NCBI GenBank assembly: GCA_003988855.1
Contig: QYAI01000215.1
Coordinates: 1 to 42,731, forward strand
Length of the DNA stretch: 42,731 nucleotides
Reading direction: 5' to 3'
From: Arachnopeziza araneosa
Taxonomy: Eukaryota; Ascomycota; Leotiomycetes; Helotiales; Arachnopezizaceae
Shown here: positions 1 through 10,741 of the stretch, piece after piece
Layout of the letters: each line of letters opens with the position of its first letter
How positions within the stretch are numbered: the stretch's first letter is position 1
Program-made: the position numbers and the translations under genes
Notes under the pieces: generated by a model
The model's input: the letters and a program-made list of their open reading frames with translations, nothing else
Told to the model about the DNA's origin: nothing
The model's database searches: none

Positions 1-215
1 AGACAACGAATCGCTGGTGGGGAAATGCGAGCAATCTGGATAAATTTTTCAAGTACCTCGACGTCGCAGATTTGGCAGGCAGCCCAAAAGTATGGTGGTA
101 CATCGCCTATCGCTTCTTGTAGGCGCTTGAGCAGGTCGATTCGTTCCGGACTCGGTTGGTTGAAGTCTTCCATTGATTCAGAGATGGTATCGACGTTGAG
201 GTTGTTGTCTTCCAT
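1..215 (-). CDS. 5' part of an unidentified minus-strand gene (runs off the window)
   Basis: On the minus strand a frame opens with ATG at 215 and stays open to the window edge, giving about 71 residues rich in hydrophobic and acidic positions, including a stretch PPYFWAACQICDVEVLEKF (about residues 40-58). A second in-frame ATG at 173 is an alternative start. The first residues contain a 42-bp in-frame duplication (171-212 and 213-254), so the NLNxDTISExMED segment occurs twice, the first time upstream of the chosen ATG. The frame is also open further upstream, so the true start or an upstream exon may lie beyond 215. I do not recognise the family and the C-terminal part is missing from the window. 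Coding status rests on the open frame and the protein-like composition only. Confidence 0.4.
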   Translation of the reverse strand, partial: MEDNNLNVDTISESMEDFNQPSPERIDLLKRLQEAIGDVPPYFWAACQICDVEVLEKFIQIARISPPAIRC

Positions 216-644
216 TGTTTCCGAGATGGTGTCGAGGTTGAGGTTGGTGAAGAGAAAGTGCCCGCGGTCGAGATTATTGAAAGAAGGTGAAAGAAGGTGA
301 AGAGAAAGTGCCCACGGTCGAGATCATTGAAAGAAGGTGCGGTAGGGCAAAGGAATGCGCTAGCGGCCGCATGGCGCGTTTCCTAATGCAGAATCGCGTT
401 TTCCACCCCTGTGAAGGGTATTGAGAAAGGTGCACGTACTGATGAACCCTGCACCGGACATCCATCCTTCACATCAACCTGTACGTCCTCCACGAACATC
501 AGCGGATCTTGATTCAGCCCTCACCCACGCAATCCAACACCGCCTGGTGAGTTTCTCTATAGATATTGCCGTCTCGTTGCGCTTCCCTCTTCCCATCACA
601 ACACCACTCGAAATCGTCCCAGTTCCCCACGAAATGGACGAACA
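216..644. other. Intergenic region between divergent genes
   Basis: About 430 bp separate the minus-strand partial gene from MED12, so this is probably a shared divergent promoter. It contains the 50-bp tandem repeat at its left side. A short open frame at 421-648 ends in a stop overlapping the MED12 ATG region and looks like a 5' leader. No other gene is seen. Confidence 0.5.
249..339. repeat. 50-bp-period tandem repeat (two copies)
   Basis: A segment beginning GAAGAGAAAGTGCCC at 249 recurs at 299 with only a few substitutions, so the period is exactly 50 bp. The intervening AAGAAGGTGA unit is repeated too. It lies directly upstream of the minus-strand partial gene, next to a separate 42-bp tandem duplication (171-254). 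Confidence 0.8.
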
Positions 645-3600
645 ATGACCACGAGACCCAGCGTGGGCCGACAGCCCCCTCAGCGCTCTCTCAGCACGAC
701 GAATGCGATTTCAAGACCTTCGCCGCATCCGCGGTCTATATCGCAGCAGTTCACTGCCCCTTCTCCTACAAGACGGAGCAATGATGGTGTCTCGGACTTG
801 ACCGTTGATGGAGATGCTGCCCAAGGCCGGCCAAGGATTGGGATGTCGCGACTGAGGGTGGAGATCTCAACTGACTCGAAGAATCCCGAGATAGTAGAAT
901 CTCCAAAACCGATGTCAGCCATAACCTCGTTATGGAGGCCTGGCCCACAACCCCGTGGGCGACCACAACTTCATTTCGATGTTCCAAGTGTCAGCAATCT
1001 CAGCCCTAGATTGGCGCAAGAAGGAGGACAGCAAGAGCAATTCATAAAACCGATGCCCTTTCCCGTGCGGCCTGGAAATCATCTCCCCGAGCCTTCCAAG
1101 AATTTTCAAACCCCGCCTAGCAGTACAGTGAAGAAAGATGCTCGCCCTAAGCCATATATCTTAGAAGTCCCGGCTGCGGCGCCTCGCTATACTCCCAATG
1201 GTATGCACACTTCTTCTTTTCAGATTAGAGACACTGATTCAAGCAGGTCATGCGGACTTCTTCCCTTGGACAGGAAACCACCCAGAAGATCAATTTTCTG
1301 AATCCGCTATTCGGCAAGGATACTACGATAAAGCCCAAATGACACAGAATGAGATGGGATCTGCACGACCATCAATATTTCCAGCACTTAAACATAAGGG
1401 CGGGTTGCAGACACTATCCTCAATCTTCACAAGCATTCTTGCTCAACGCAGAGCACATGGACAAATTACGACAGCGTCTACATTTAAGCCACCACCACGT
1501 GTTACAGTTACAGATACAAAAAGAGAGATGTGGTTGAAGGATCTGGCAAATCCAACTATATCTTTGCGACGCCTCAGTCGATCTATACCACACGGCATTC
1601 GTGGGAAAATTTTATTGGATCAGTCCTTGAGCAAAAACATTCCTATCGAAAGGGCTGTCTGGTTAGCGAAGTGTGTGGGTGCAAATGAGCTCAGATCTTT
1701 TAGACGGAAAGGGGTAAGCGGGACGTTTGCTATGGGTGGTGAAGCAAAGTGGATCCGCGACTTCACAGTTTGTGTTGAACAATTCCTCGAGAGTATCATA
1801 GGATCATGCGGCGAGAAGGATTTTAAGACAAGAATCGACTATTCGTGAGTATATTCTGGTTTCTACTTGAGTGCGGTTTTCGCTAATTTTCTTCTCTAGC
1901 ATACGGTTAGCGACCCATTTCCATGCGGAAAGTTTACTGGATCGAGAACACTATCTGGAATGGCTTGTATCTTCGTTGGAGAACAGCACTCAAGCTAGAC
2001 TCCCACTTTGGCTTCTCGTTACTCAAATTTATTGGGAAGAACTGTTGCAATATCGAAAGCATGGCCGTCGACTCTCAGCTGCTCTTCTAAAGCAACTCAG
2101 CGAGGTGAGTTTTCTTTCACGCTATTTGTCTGTCTCAACTAACTTAATTCTAGACCTTGAATCACGTTGATTCTGATATACTCATTCCGCTTTCTGACCG
2201 ATTGAAAGTCCTCATAAAGGAGCTCATAGTCTCCAATCCAGATAGCTTTGTTGCGCCCACAATCTGGCCAAAACATAAAGAGATGGTATTCTCCCAAGTG
2301 GACTGCAATGATAGCCACTTCCTCGCCCTGCTTCAAAAGATTGATTCCCGAAACTGCCAACTTGTTCCTCCAGACCACATACGAGAGTTCCCTCCGCGGC
2401 GAAGGCTTATCGATCGGCTCGATGAGACTCTTAGGATTCCCCTAAGCAACGACATCTCTGCACAGTGTTGGGACTTCGATGATAATAAGTCTCTGCTCAT
2501 TCTAACCGTTTTGGAGTGGTCCACGTCAACTTACAGGCCCGGCGCAACTAAAATATTTGTTGCTGCACGGATTCTTAGGTCCTGGAGCAGATACGGTGCC
2601 GATATCACAGGGGAAATCCTCAACATTCTTGACTCCAAACATCACGAAGTAGGGCGTAGTAAATCTGCGTTCTTTCACTTGATTTCCGAGTTGTCACGCT
2701 CAGAACATTTTTCCCCGCCGAGATATACGCAATGGCTTATTGCTTGTGGAGGCCTGGAAGGCCCCGAGGCTGTTGCTTTGACTGGGCCATGTGCTACTCG
2801 ACTCCTCGCCGAGTTGCCGGCACATAGTCTCAGCGAGAGCATGTACGATCTACGGACGACCTTACTTAATCGAGCAGATTTTTCTGTAGAAGAAGAAGAA
2901 GATCTAATTGAGCAATGTGTGACATTGTTAACCAGGCGTCTTCCAGACATGCATACGAATATGGAGGTAGACTCAGATGATGACCTAGCTATTGGCACTG
3001 TGGAAGAGAAAATATCCTCTGCAAGTCGAGCTTGCAAGTCAGAATTAGGTTATTGGCTTAGACAACAGGTGAAGCTTCAAATAGCTCAGCCAACGGTTCC
3101 TCCATTTGACGAGTGGGACAAATCACCAACGAAAAACAGTGCTTCCACGATCTCAGTAGCGGATTTCAATACTGTGCGAAGATATCTCGAAATCATGGAT
3201 GATTATTCTATGCTTGCTGACATTTTGAAAATCGTCTCAAGCTCCAATGACCCTGAAGTACTTGCTTCATGTACCAATACTCTAGATCTTCACATTGAGA
3301 CATTTGCAGCTATCGGTGCTCTGAATGGACTCTTTGACATTCTTTTAGGCCGCCTTCAGAATTTGACCGAAGATACAGACTCCATCCCAAGAGTATTCCT
3401 AGTTGCGCTGCTCGATCTTTCTTCGAGGCTCAGTAACCAGAAAGACGTCTCGCAACAACTAGCGCATGAGCTTGCTCGAAGTGATCGTAAGAATGCAGCT
3501 GATGCATGCTCACCAGTCTCAGATCAAATGGCAATGGTCGAAGATGCAGAAGCCGACTTTACGGATGAGATTGAAAAGATTCTTGCCACTGGAAACATAA

Positions 3601-5210
3601 TTGAGCAAGCGACCTTGGAGCGTCTTTTCCAGAGCGTAACAGCAAGATTAGAGGGGGCTTGGGAGAAGCCCCCAGAGCAGCAAAGAAGTTGCGGCTTACT
3701 TCTTACTCGACTGAGAACCTTTGATGTACCCCAATTCGATGTTTTGATGGGTGCATGGGTTCAACGCTTGGTCCAAATGGAGAGAAGGCCAAGTCTAATA
3801 CAAGTCTGTAGCCCACTGGTCAGCTTTGGATGCCTCTCACTTCACAGCGTCATCAGTAGTTGCCAGGCTGCTGAGAAACTAGAGTTCAAGAGCGACATAG
3901 TATCACGAATAAGTCTTGAAGCCTTTGCACTCCTTGCATCAACCTCAAGCCGATCCGATGTTATGTCGAATGAAGATGCTTATCGATTCCGCATTAAGCA
4001 AGCACATACGCAAAAAGACTTTCCAACTGATTTGTTAAGCGTCATTCGTCAAGCGTTCGAACATCAAAACCAGAAAATTGCATTCGACAGAAATGTTTTC
4101 AAGATGAAAGAGTTTCAAGAGCTATTACGGTCCCTCGCCCTCTTAGATGCCGAAGCCTTAATAGACACAGTGGTTAAGCCTTTGCTGCATAGTTTCAACC
4201 TTGAAGTTGTTTCTGCGATTGAGGCAACCATAGATGATCTCCTCTTCCCGGACCACCAAGGATTGATTACAACAGAGAGGCTCTTCGATCTTGCAGACGA
4301 TCTTTCATTGCCATTTTGCCAAATGAAGCTAGCAGCAATGTTCAGGACAGAAAACTCTAAAACAGGAGATACCGAAGACAGCTCGCAAAGCCGTTTCGAG
4401 GCATTTGATAGTGCAATCGAGTCTGCGATCAACGCAGGAAGGACTTCATGGGCAAGCATCATCCCATTACTCGACCCTGCCATCGCAAGGTACCTCAGAC
4501 AGCGAGCAGAAGCGCGGTTCCTCTCTCTCGTACCTAGTCCTCGGACAGTAAGCGGGATTGATTCTAGCATCATGCAAAACCGTATCAGTCTCGCTGAGAA
4601 TCTTTCTCACATTGTCGATGCGACGTCATCCAGCATCTCAGGCACCACAGTTAATAGTACTCTGACATCAGACATAGCCACATCTCTCAACGGGCTTTGG
4701 CTTCTTCTCGCTAATTCTCAATCCCAAGAGTTGAAACAATCGATTTTATCCAAGTGGATCCCTCTTCTACTTTCTTTCGTCACCATTCAAGTATCTACCT
4801 TCGAAGCGACCAAAACCGGTCACGAGAGCCGAGCCAAAGCCACTCTAGCTCTCGCAGCTATCTTTCTTCAACTTCAAGCGCAGGACACAAGCAGCGAAGC
4901 CATCATATCCCTTGCCGAGCAGACATTCGATCTCGCACTGTATCTCGTCGACGCACTCCCAGAAGAGGTGCGAATACAATGCGTAAGAAGTCTGAGGGAT
5001 ACGGGATCTACTCCACAAATATTCTATTTATTCAGCTTTGTGGGTAATCCTAATGAAAAACTCATTTTAAGTCAGAAAGGTGTAGATGGAAAGGAAAAGA
5101 TGACCCCTTTTGTCATGAGGAGATGGGAAATGTTAGGCGAACCGACTCCCAATGTTGGAGAGAATGATACGAGCTTAAGTTTGACTCTTTTTGGTGCTAG
5201 GAGGGGATGA
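645..5210 (+). CDS. MED12: Mediator complex subunit 12 (Srb8), four exons
   Basis: MED12 is the scaffold of the Mediator kinase module (with MED13, CDK8 and cyclin C) and represses or tunes RNA polymerase II transcription in the nucleus. The exons are 645-1200, 1247-1844, 1900-2104 and 2154-5210, joined by introns of 46, 55 and 49 nt with GTATGC or GTGAGT donors and CAG/TAG acceptors; all phases fit. The product is about 1471 residues, usual for ascomycete MED12. Residues 1-180 are a Ser/Pro/Arg-rich low-complexity tail. The first splice rebuilds the family hallmark NGHADFFPWTGNHPEDQFSE (about 186-205), the core of the Pfam Med12 domain, and the remainder is helical repeat-like. The ATG at 645 gives an N-terminus typical of fungal orthologues. 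A poly(A)-like AATAAA follows the stop. Identity is secure; the exact start is slightly less so. Confidence 0.95.
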
Positions 5211-5243
5211 ATGGTTGGATACCCTTGTTTTTGGAATTGGAAG

Positions 5244-5249
5244 AATAAA
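5244..5249 (+). terminator. AATAAA-type polyadenylation signal of MED12
   Basis: AATAAA lies 34 bp after the MED12 stop in a T/A-rich 3' flank. The position fits a fungal 3' end signal; this is inference only. Confidence 0.4.
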
Positions 5250-6009
5250 ATTTTGGTCAGATTCATGAAACGAATTCACGAAGTACTGATGTAGACGATA
5301 TTATGATAAAGATAAGAGCCTAAAAATGCTTGGATTCACTTGAAGAGTTCCTCCAAGCTCTTGCTTCTCGGCATCTGTGATCATTTTCGTCTGGCTTCCT
5401 GTCTTGTAATCTAGTCATGTTAAGTGGTAGAAGAAGAGGTAGGTGATAACAAGGACCTAGTTACATGATACTCTTCAGATATTTAGAAGACCTCTTCTGA
5501 TAACATCGATGCTTATTTTTTATCTACCACTTTCGTCCACAACCTTCAAAATCTAGAGAAAGAGCTTTTCTTCAAGTTGGATGGTCTCAAACATGCCGCA
5601 TGGGAGGTTCCTTCAGAAACACCAACCCGCAGCAAACCTCAACGCCACCACCCTCCCGGAATCATTGCACTCGAAAAACCGAGACAATATATTCACAGAC
5701 CCACTGAGATAAAAAAAAATTTGACTGAGATGGTTTTGCGATGCTGTAGTTAGCAATCCGGTATCCTGTATTGTGACTCGTTAATTAGCAGCAGAGATGG
5801 TTTACGCGCTGGGGTTTCGAAAGTGCAACATCACGGATGAGGCCGATCCGAAATTCGTTCGAGATTTGGCCGTTCCAAAGTCAGTACCAAACCGTCTGGT
5901 TAATAGGAAACCGCAACTTCTCTTGGTGCTGCAACGCTGCATTGCTGAATGACAGTTTCCGTTGCTGCCTGCGCTGTTTGGTTTGAAGAATTGGATGCTA
6001 TAACTCAAG
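5250..6009. other. Intergenic sequence, no gene seen
   Basis: This stretch has ordinary base composition, scattered stops in all frames and only one short minus-strand open frame (5802-6008), with no recognisable protein features. It leads into the repeat island. Confidence 0.5.
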
Positions 6010-6017
6010 TCAATTGC

Positions 6018-6242
6018 AAATCTAATTTTTTTTAAGTTATAATAATTAAAATTTCTTTAATTACTACTATTTTATTATACTTAAATATAAAAACTTTTTT
6101 TACTTCAAAAGTTACTCTTAATTTATTTAGTATTAAACTAAATACTAGCTTAAATAATCTTTATATTAATATTAGTATAATATTAACGCTTAGTTATATA
6201 CTATTTATAGATACTTAGTTAAGTAGCAAAACTTTATAAAGG
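6018..6242. repeat. AT-rich block (RIP-like)
   Basis: About 225 bp are almost entirely A and T, dense in TpA steps, and unlike the flanks. Such blocks are typical of repeats degraded by repeat-induced point mutation in Pezizomycotina. No source element can be read from it. Confidence 0.6.
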
Positions 6243-6573
6243 TGTCACGGGTTAGACCCAGTTGTCAGGAACTGAGTGTTACTGTAAGGGTTCACGATTG
6301 CACGGTCAGAACACGTGAATGATGAATCTGTTATTTCAAGAAGGTAAAGCTGAAGAGCACCAAGTGCTTGAAGCTTTCTACCAACACAGTTCCTGTCACA
6401 CGGTCTTCTTTCAATAGTCAATCAACAGTTCTATCGATAGTCTTGTCAATAGTTCTGAAGATCGCCCTGCTGATCTTCATCCCTTCTATCAAAGAAGTCA
6501 GCTTCGGGTGCTGCCTCAGTTTCTGCCTTGGCCCTCAGGCCTAGGTCCTGACTACCGGGTCTAACTCGTGACA
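6243..6573. mobile_element. 331-bp inverted-repeat element (MITE-like or solo-LTR-like)
   Basis: The segment starts TGTCACGGGTTAGACCC and ends with the imperfect reverse complement GGGTCTAACTCGTGACA, giving terminal inverted repeats of about 28 bp. No open frame lies inside. The TG..CA ends also suit a solo LTR, but long inverted termini favour a DNA-transposon derivative. Flanking bases (AAAGG on the left, AACAG on the right) show no clear target duplication. The same terminus recurs at 7040-7091 next to a transposase relic, which is a plausible parent element. Confidence 0.6.
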
Positions 6574-6574
6574 A

Positions 6575-6912
6575 ACAGTATCTTCCTTAGCTATTAGTAG
6601 CTCTGTAGCTATCTTACAAAGCTAACACACTCTCGCAAGCTATCCTTACTTTTCTAGTTGTTTGCACTAAGATGCTAATGAAGTCTCTTCAATAAGTGAC
6701 AGACGTTGCATACGTTCACTAGCCTTCTGTTTCGACACTCTACCTCGATTTAATCGATCTCGAACTACCTCAAATCGAACACTATATTCTGCAGCTATCT
6801 TACGAATCAATTTCGTATCTTTAAGGTCGTGATAAGCTGCGACAGCTATATCGATTCGTTAGGCTTTAGGAAGCTCTCCTGTATCAGGGGCGAGATTTCG
6901 ATTTCGTGGTAT
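6575..6912 (-). pseudogene. Degenerate pogo/Fot1-like transposase, N-terminal part
   Basis: Read on the minus strand, one frame encodes a helix-turn-helix region resembling the psq/CENP-B-type DNA-binding domain of fungal pogo/Fot1 transposases: AVAAYHDLKDTKLIRKIAAE followed by YSVRFEVVRDRLNRG, then a segment like the usual EE.SL..WC..LEK.G..AR stretch. The frame carries several stops (TAA and TAG) where Gln or Trp would be expected, and the expected initiator position reads ATA. The coding trace stops exactly where the 331-bp inverted-repeat element begins, and no DDE catalytic part is present. It lies just inside the terminal repeat at 7040-7091, in the orientation expected for a transposase gene. 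The family call rests on motif resemblance. Confidence 0.65.
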
Positions 6913-7039
6913 ATTAGAATCTGGAAAAAGGACCTCTAAAAATGCTGAATATATAGGGTTTCACATATAAAAGGGTACGAATCGTCGTGATGATAGAAGC
7001 AAAGTCGATCTAATTTTTGGGGTGTTGCTAGGGGTGGGG

Positions 7040-7091
7040 TGTTGCACCGTGAACCCTTCTAGGTCCTGACCACCGGGTCCAACCCGTGACA
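7040..7091 (-). repeat. Terminal inverted repeat of the transposase-bearing element
   Basis: Read on the minus strand from 7091 this starts TGTCACGGGTTGGACCC, matches the left end at 6243 over about 28 bp, then shares an AAGGGTTCACG stretch a little further in. It is therefore the partner end of an element spanning up to 6243-7091, or the end of a second related copy. Confidence 0.65.
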
Positions 7092-7500
7092 AGAAGCTTA
7101 GCATCTTTAGCTTAAGTGTTTTAAAAGCTAAGATCGTCAAGTATAATAGTAGTTCTAGCTTTTTTTAGTAGCATTTTGCTTAGGAAAGCGTAAGAAAGTA
7201 AGATGTATAAAGAAAAAAGAAGATTATTATTTCTAGCACAATAAATCTCGTGCTTATGTGACTATTTTTAGCTCGTATTAGGTAATACTTAGTAGGAACT
7301 CAGCACTGAGTTTAGGTCTAACTTAGTAAGCACTTAGTATAAACTAATTATAAACTCAGTGGGGTAATCCAAACAGAGCTTTAGCGAAGCAAGACACACG
7401 AACGAACCGACATCACAAGACCGATACATGTAAGAAACTGAATTACAAACCATAAGTTATAAACATGAGGTCATGATTTACTGTGCCACAACTTCGCCAA
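7092..7500. other. AT-rich repetitive-looking sequence, no gene
   Basis: Rich in CTTAGTA/TAAGCTA-like words, with a small palindrome near 7292 (ACTCAGCACTGAGT). No open frame or recognisable product. It is probably older transposon debris. Confidence 0.4.
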
Positions 7501-7713
7501 GGGGTGGGAAATGAATGATCGGGGGATCATCCAAAGTGGATCATAGAATATCTAGCAGGAAAAGACAACGAGCAAACCTAACGGTCAATTGTGTCCCGCC
7601 CAAAGGTATATATTTAGAAATCTCCCTGTGGTGGCAAGCTCCTCTCATACTCGTATCTTCTATGAAACCCGATTTTGTTTACAAGTCAGCCAGCTTATAT
7701 TCTGCATCACTTA

Positions 7714-8024
7714 CTATGTCTACGCCCTCCATTCCTAACGGCCTTACTGCTGAGGAGCAAGATGTCTATCGTATCTTCAATAACATTCGAGAAGCTCGCA
7801 AGGCGAAGGGCCTGGTCCCAAGTGAGCTTGTGAAATTCACGGACATGGCATTAGACCTCGACGATTTAGGAGCAACGGTCGTGACTAAGGGGATCAAGCT
7901 TTTTGGCTTGGTGCGTAACGTTAAATTGGTCACAAATTTGACACCGATTCAAGTTCTTTCAGTAAGATGTGGGAAGGAGAACCTTTTTCAGTCACAGTCA
8001 GAAGTAAAAAAGCAGGTTCTTTAA
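7714..8024 (+). CDS. Small hypothetical protein (doubtful gene)
   Basis: An open frame from 7714 gives 102 residues starting MSTPSIPNGLTAEEQDVY, with a charged, helix-prone first 60 residues (IFNNIREARKAKGLVPSELV). In-frame ATGs also lie at 7663 and 7515. A TATATATTTAG box near 7605 fits a promoter. A possible intron (GTGCGT at 7910 to CAG near 7961) would be followed at once by a TAA, giving a 65-residue protein ending in LFGL. I recognise no family. It sits between a repeat island and the RRM gene and may be a truncated remnant of a larger gene. Confidence 0.35.
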
Positions 8025-8258
8025 TGAAAATGCCATTTCATTACGCATAACTCATCTCATCATGTAAGAATCTAGTCATGCAATAGTAACAAATCCTCTT
8101 CAGAAGGAACGAACAAGAGTATCTTTGGTAGACAAGAAGAGTGTTCTCGACAACATTGTACCCATGTGCGAAACAAAGAAAAGACGGTCAGCAAATAGGC
8201 GTAAATGAGAACCATCAGGTCCCTGTAATCCCTTGACTCAAAGATGAAAAGGAAGTCT

Positions 8259-10741
8259 CTAGGCCATGGCTTGGAGACCAGACTCCGAGGGATCAGCAAC
8301 AGTAGCTTGACCAACGGGGGTTGGAGTCATAGAGCGGTCCTCATCTTGAATGGGTGTTTCAACAGGGGAAACAGCATCAAAGACATCAACAGGACTAGCT
8401 TGTTGAGTAACAACCTCAGGAGTGGGATTCCAGACTGGGGGAGCCTCCTGTTGAAGAAACTCAGCAGCAGGGTTCCAGACTGGGGGTTGAGCCATGCCAT
8501 AGCCTGTGTTCATGTAGTTGCCAGAAGTTTGGGCCGGAACAGGGGAGCCAGTGCTAGAATCTGCGAAAGAATGTTAGCTGAGATCCTATATGATATGAAA
8601 GGTGAGACTTACCAACAGTGCCGCCGCCATTATACCAACCAGGGCTGCCGTATGCAGGCGAGGATACTGGACAGTGAGCAACCCAGCCGTAGACGCCAGT
8701 GGGAATATCAGAGTACCAGTAACAGTACCATCCGTTATAGATGGTCCAGTGAGTAGTACTAGGAGGACCACCACCACCCATATTTGGAACAACGGAAGCA
8801 CTAGGGGATGGAGTTTGGAAGTACTGTTGATGAACTGGGCTCTGATTAACAGGAGTGTTGTTGACATAACCAGGGGCCATGGAGGGACCAGCGTAAGCAC
8901 GACGCTGGCGAGTGTCCTTTTGACTAACACGAATGACCTTGTCGCCCATTAAGGAGCCATTCTGGAGGAAGTGTCAGCAAGAGTTAATGAAAGCGAAGAT
9001 GGTAAGCTCGAGAAGTAACTCACAAGGAGATTGATGGCTAAGTCGGCGCTGGGCTGCGACTTAAACTCAACGAAGGCAAATGCATAAAGCTCATCTAATC
9101 ATTGCATGTTAACTCCCGGGTCGTGATGAATTTGGTATCAACTTACTTGGAGCCATGTTGGATGGACCAGTGTGAATCGAGATGCGAACGATAGCACCGC
9201 ACTGCCGAAAGTGGTGATGAATATTGGCTTGAGTGACATCACCAGGAAGGTTACCGACATGAACCGAACGTCTATCAACATCGTAGAGCATGGTGTAGCG
9301 GGAAAGGGCATGATCAGGAGTCTTAGATTGAAATGGACCACGGGAAGGCGAAAGTAAGCTGGCCATGGACCGAACCTTGTAAACATCATCATTGCGATAA
9401 GCCTTGAGACTAGTCAGTTGGGGATCGCAAAACATGGAATGCTACTAGCCTGCAGAGCAGCCTGTCCATCGTTATACAAGGCATATTGGACCATGACACC
9501 CTCATTGAGGTTGTATTGATTGCGTTCAATAGGAGCCGCAAGTCTGCAGAAGTTGATTCGGCCAAAGTGCTTCAAGGCAGTGAATGCCTCATGAGCGGTG
9601 ATAGCAGATCCATACTTGCGCTCAATGAAGAAAAGGCCTAATGTATCATGTTTAGTTTGGAGGATCATGACAAGGCGGAACGAGTACTCACGATGAGCCT
9701 TGGCCTTCTCAACACGGCAAGCTCGTCCCTGAATCAAACGACCAGAGCCCTCACGGATGGCACGCTCTGCGTTGGCATCATTCTGAATGAAGTTAATGGT
9801 CTAGGAAAATCGAAGAGGATTTGAAAGGCTATGACTTACGGTGAACTGACAGAAGGCAAATGGCATCTGCTTGGGATCACGACGAATCTTGACATAGACA
9901 GTGCCATAGTCACGGAAGGCATCAGTCACAGCAACCTCAAGAACTTCATCGGTCTCGGATTGGAGCAAGCTAACCGGAGGTCAGAATCAAAACCGAGATT
10001 CATAATCAAGGGCAACTTACTTGGCGACAAAGACACAGCTGGAAGGGGGATAGATTGCCTGTGCATCCTGTCGTTGAAGAAGCTCGAAATCGTGGAAGGA
10101 TCCATCATCTGAAGCATACTCCTGAACGACTTGATGGGAACCCTCACCAGCACGGTGAGAAGAGGGGACCTTGACATTGCTACGGCCACGGTTGGCGCTC
10201 GGGGAACCCAAAGTGTTATCAGAGCCAACTGAGGAGCTGGATTGAGAACGCCAATCTCCAAGACTAAGGATCTTGTCGGTTCGGTCTGGCTCTGGGACAG
10301 CCGGAGCCTTGCCCTTGGAGTCGGAGTCGGTGAAGACATCATCACCCTCCTCAGAGCTGCTAAAGGAGGGTTGAGCCCTAAAACATTAGTGACGACGATA
10401 GATTGAAGGGGTGGAAGACTTTACTTAACCAATGCCTTGTGGCTCTCACTCAAGGTAAGGCCAGCCATGCCTGGCAAGGTGGTATCTTCAAGAGTAAAGT
10501 TAGATCATATGGCTCAACCAAATTATGAGAAACACAACAGAGGGGGGTAAGAAAGTAGCTCGCAAGCGCGACGCGACGTTGTGGACTATTAGGAGAGCAT
10601 ACCATGAAATGGAGTCAAAGGCTGCTCATCACCAACATCGCTTGCAGCAGAACTACCATACGTGCTTGCGGGAGATGGCTCAATGGACGAGGAGCCAGTG
10701 ACCTTGGCGTTGGAAGCAGGAGTACCGGTCGCAGAAGACAT
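8259..10741 (-). CDS. Three-RRM RNA-binding protein, ten exons
   Basis: The gene binds RNA through three RNA recognition motifs, probably in mRNA regulation; the targets are unknown. Exons on the minus strand are 10741-10603, 10485-10425, 10377-10021, 9969-9840, 9800-9692, 9637-9450, 9402-9147, 9094-9024, 8961-8613 and 8560-8259. All phases close and give 653 residues. Residues 1-180 are Ser/Asp/Glu-rich; RRM1 (RNP2-like CVFVANL, RNP1-like MPFAFCQFT) follows, then a divergent RRM2, then RRM3 (RSVHVGNLPG and YAFAFVEF). The C-terminal part is Pro/Gln/Gly/Tyr-rich. Exon 6 to 7 needs a GC-AG intron (9449-9403), and the 39-nt intron at 9839-9801 is unusually short. It lacks the C-terminal RRM that marks Mei2, so I give no symbol. 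Confidence 0.9.
9403..9449 (-). other. Probable GC-AG intron
   Basis: Between exon 6 (ending CTCTGCAG) and exon 7 (starting GCTTATCG) no GT-AG solution keeps frame. A 47-nt intron with donor GCTAGT, branch-like AACTGAC and acceptor AAG fits, and restores the sequence AALQ-AYRNDDVYKV. The alternative is a frameshift. Confidence 0.65.

Noticed and set aside
4115..4573. 152-codon minus-strand frame inside MED12
   Set aside because: Antisense shadow of the MED12 coding sequence; Ser/Arg-biased composition with no motif.
6243..6573. Solo LTR of a retrotransposon
   Set aside because: TG..CA ends fit, but the ~28-bp inverted termini and the same ends beside a pogo-like transposase favour a DNA element, and no 5-bp target duplication is seen. 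Kept only as an alternative.
5965..7380. A larger element bounded by GCTGTTTGG-like sequences near 5970 and 7368
   Set aside because: Similarity covers only about ten bases and breaks down quickly.
8259..10741. Naming the RRM gene Mei2
   Set aside because: The characteristic C-terminal Mei2 RRM is absent and the third RRM is a canonical one.
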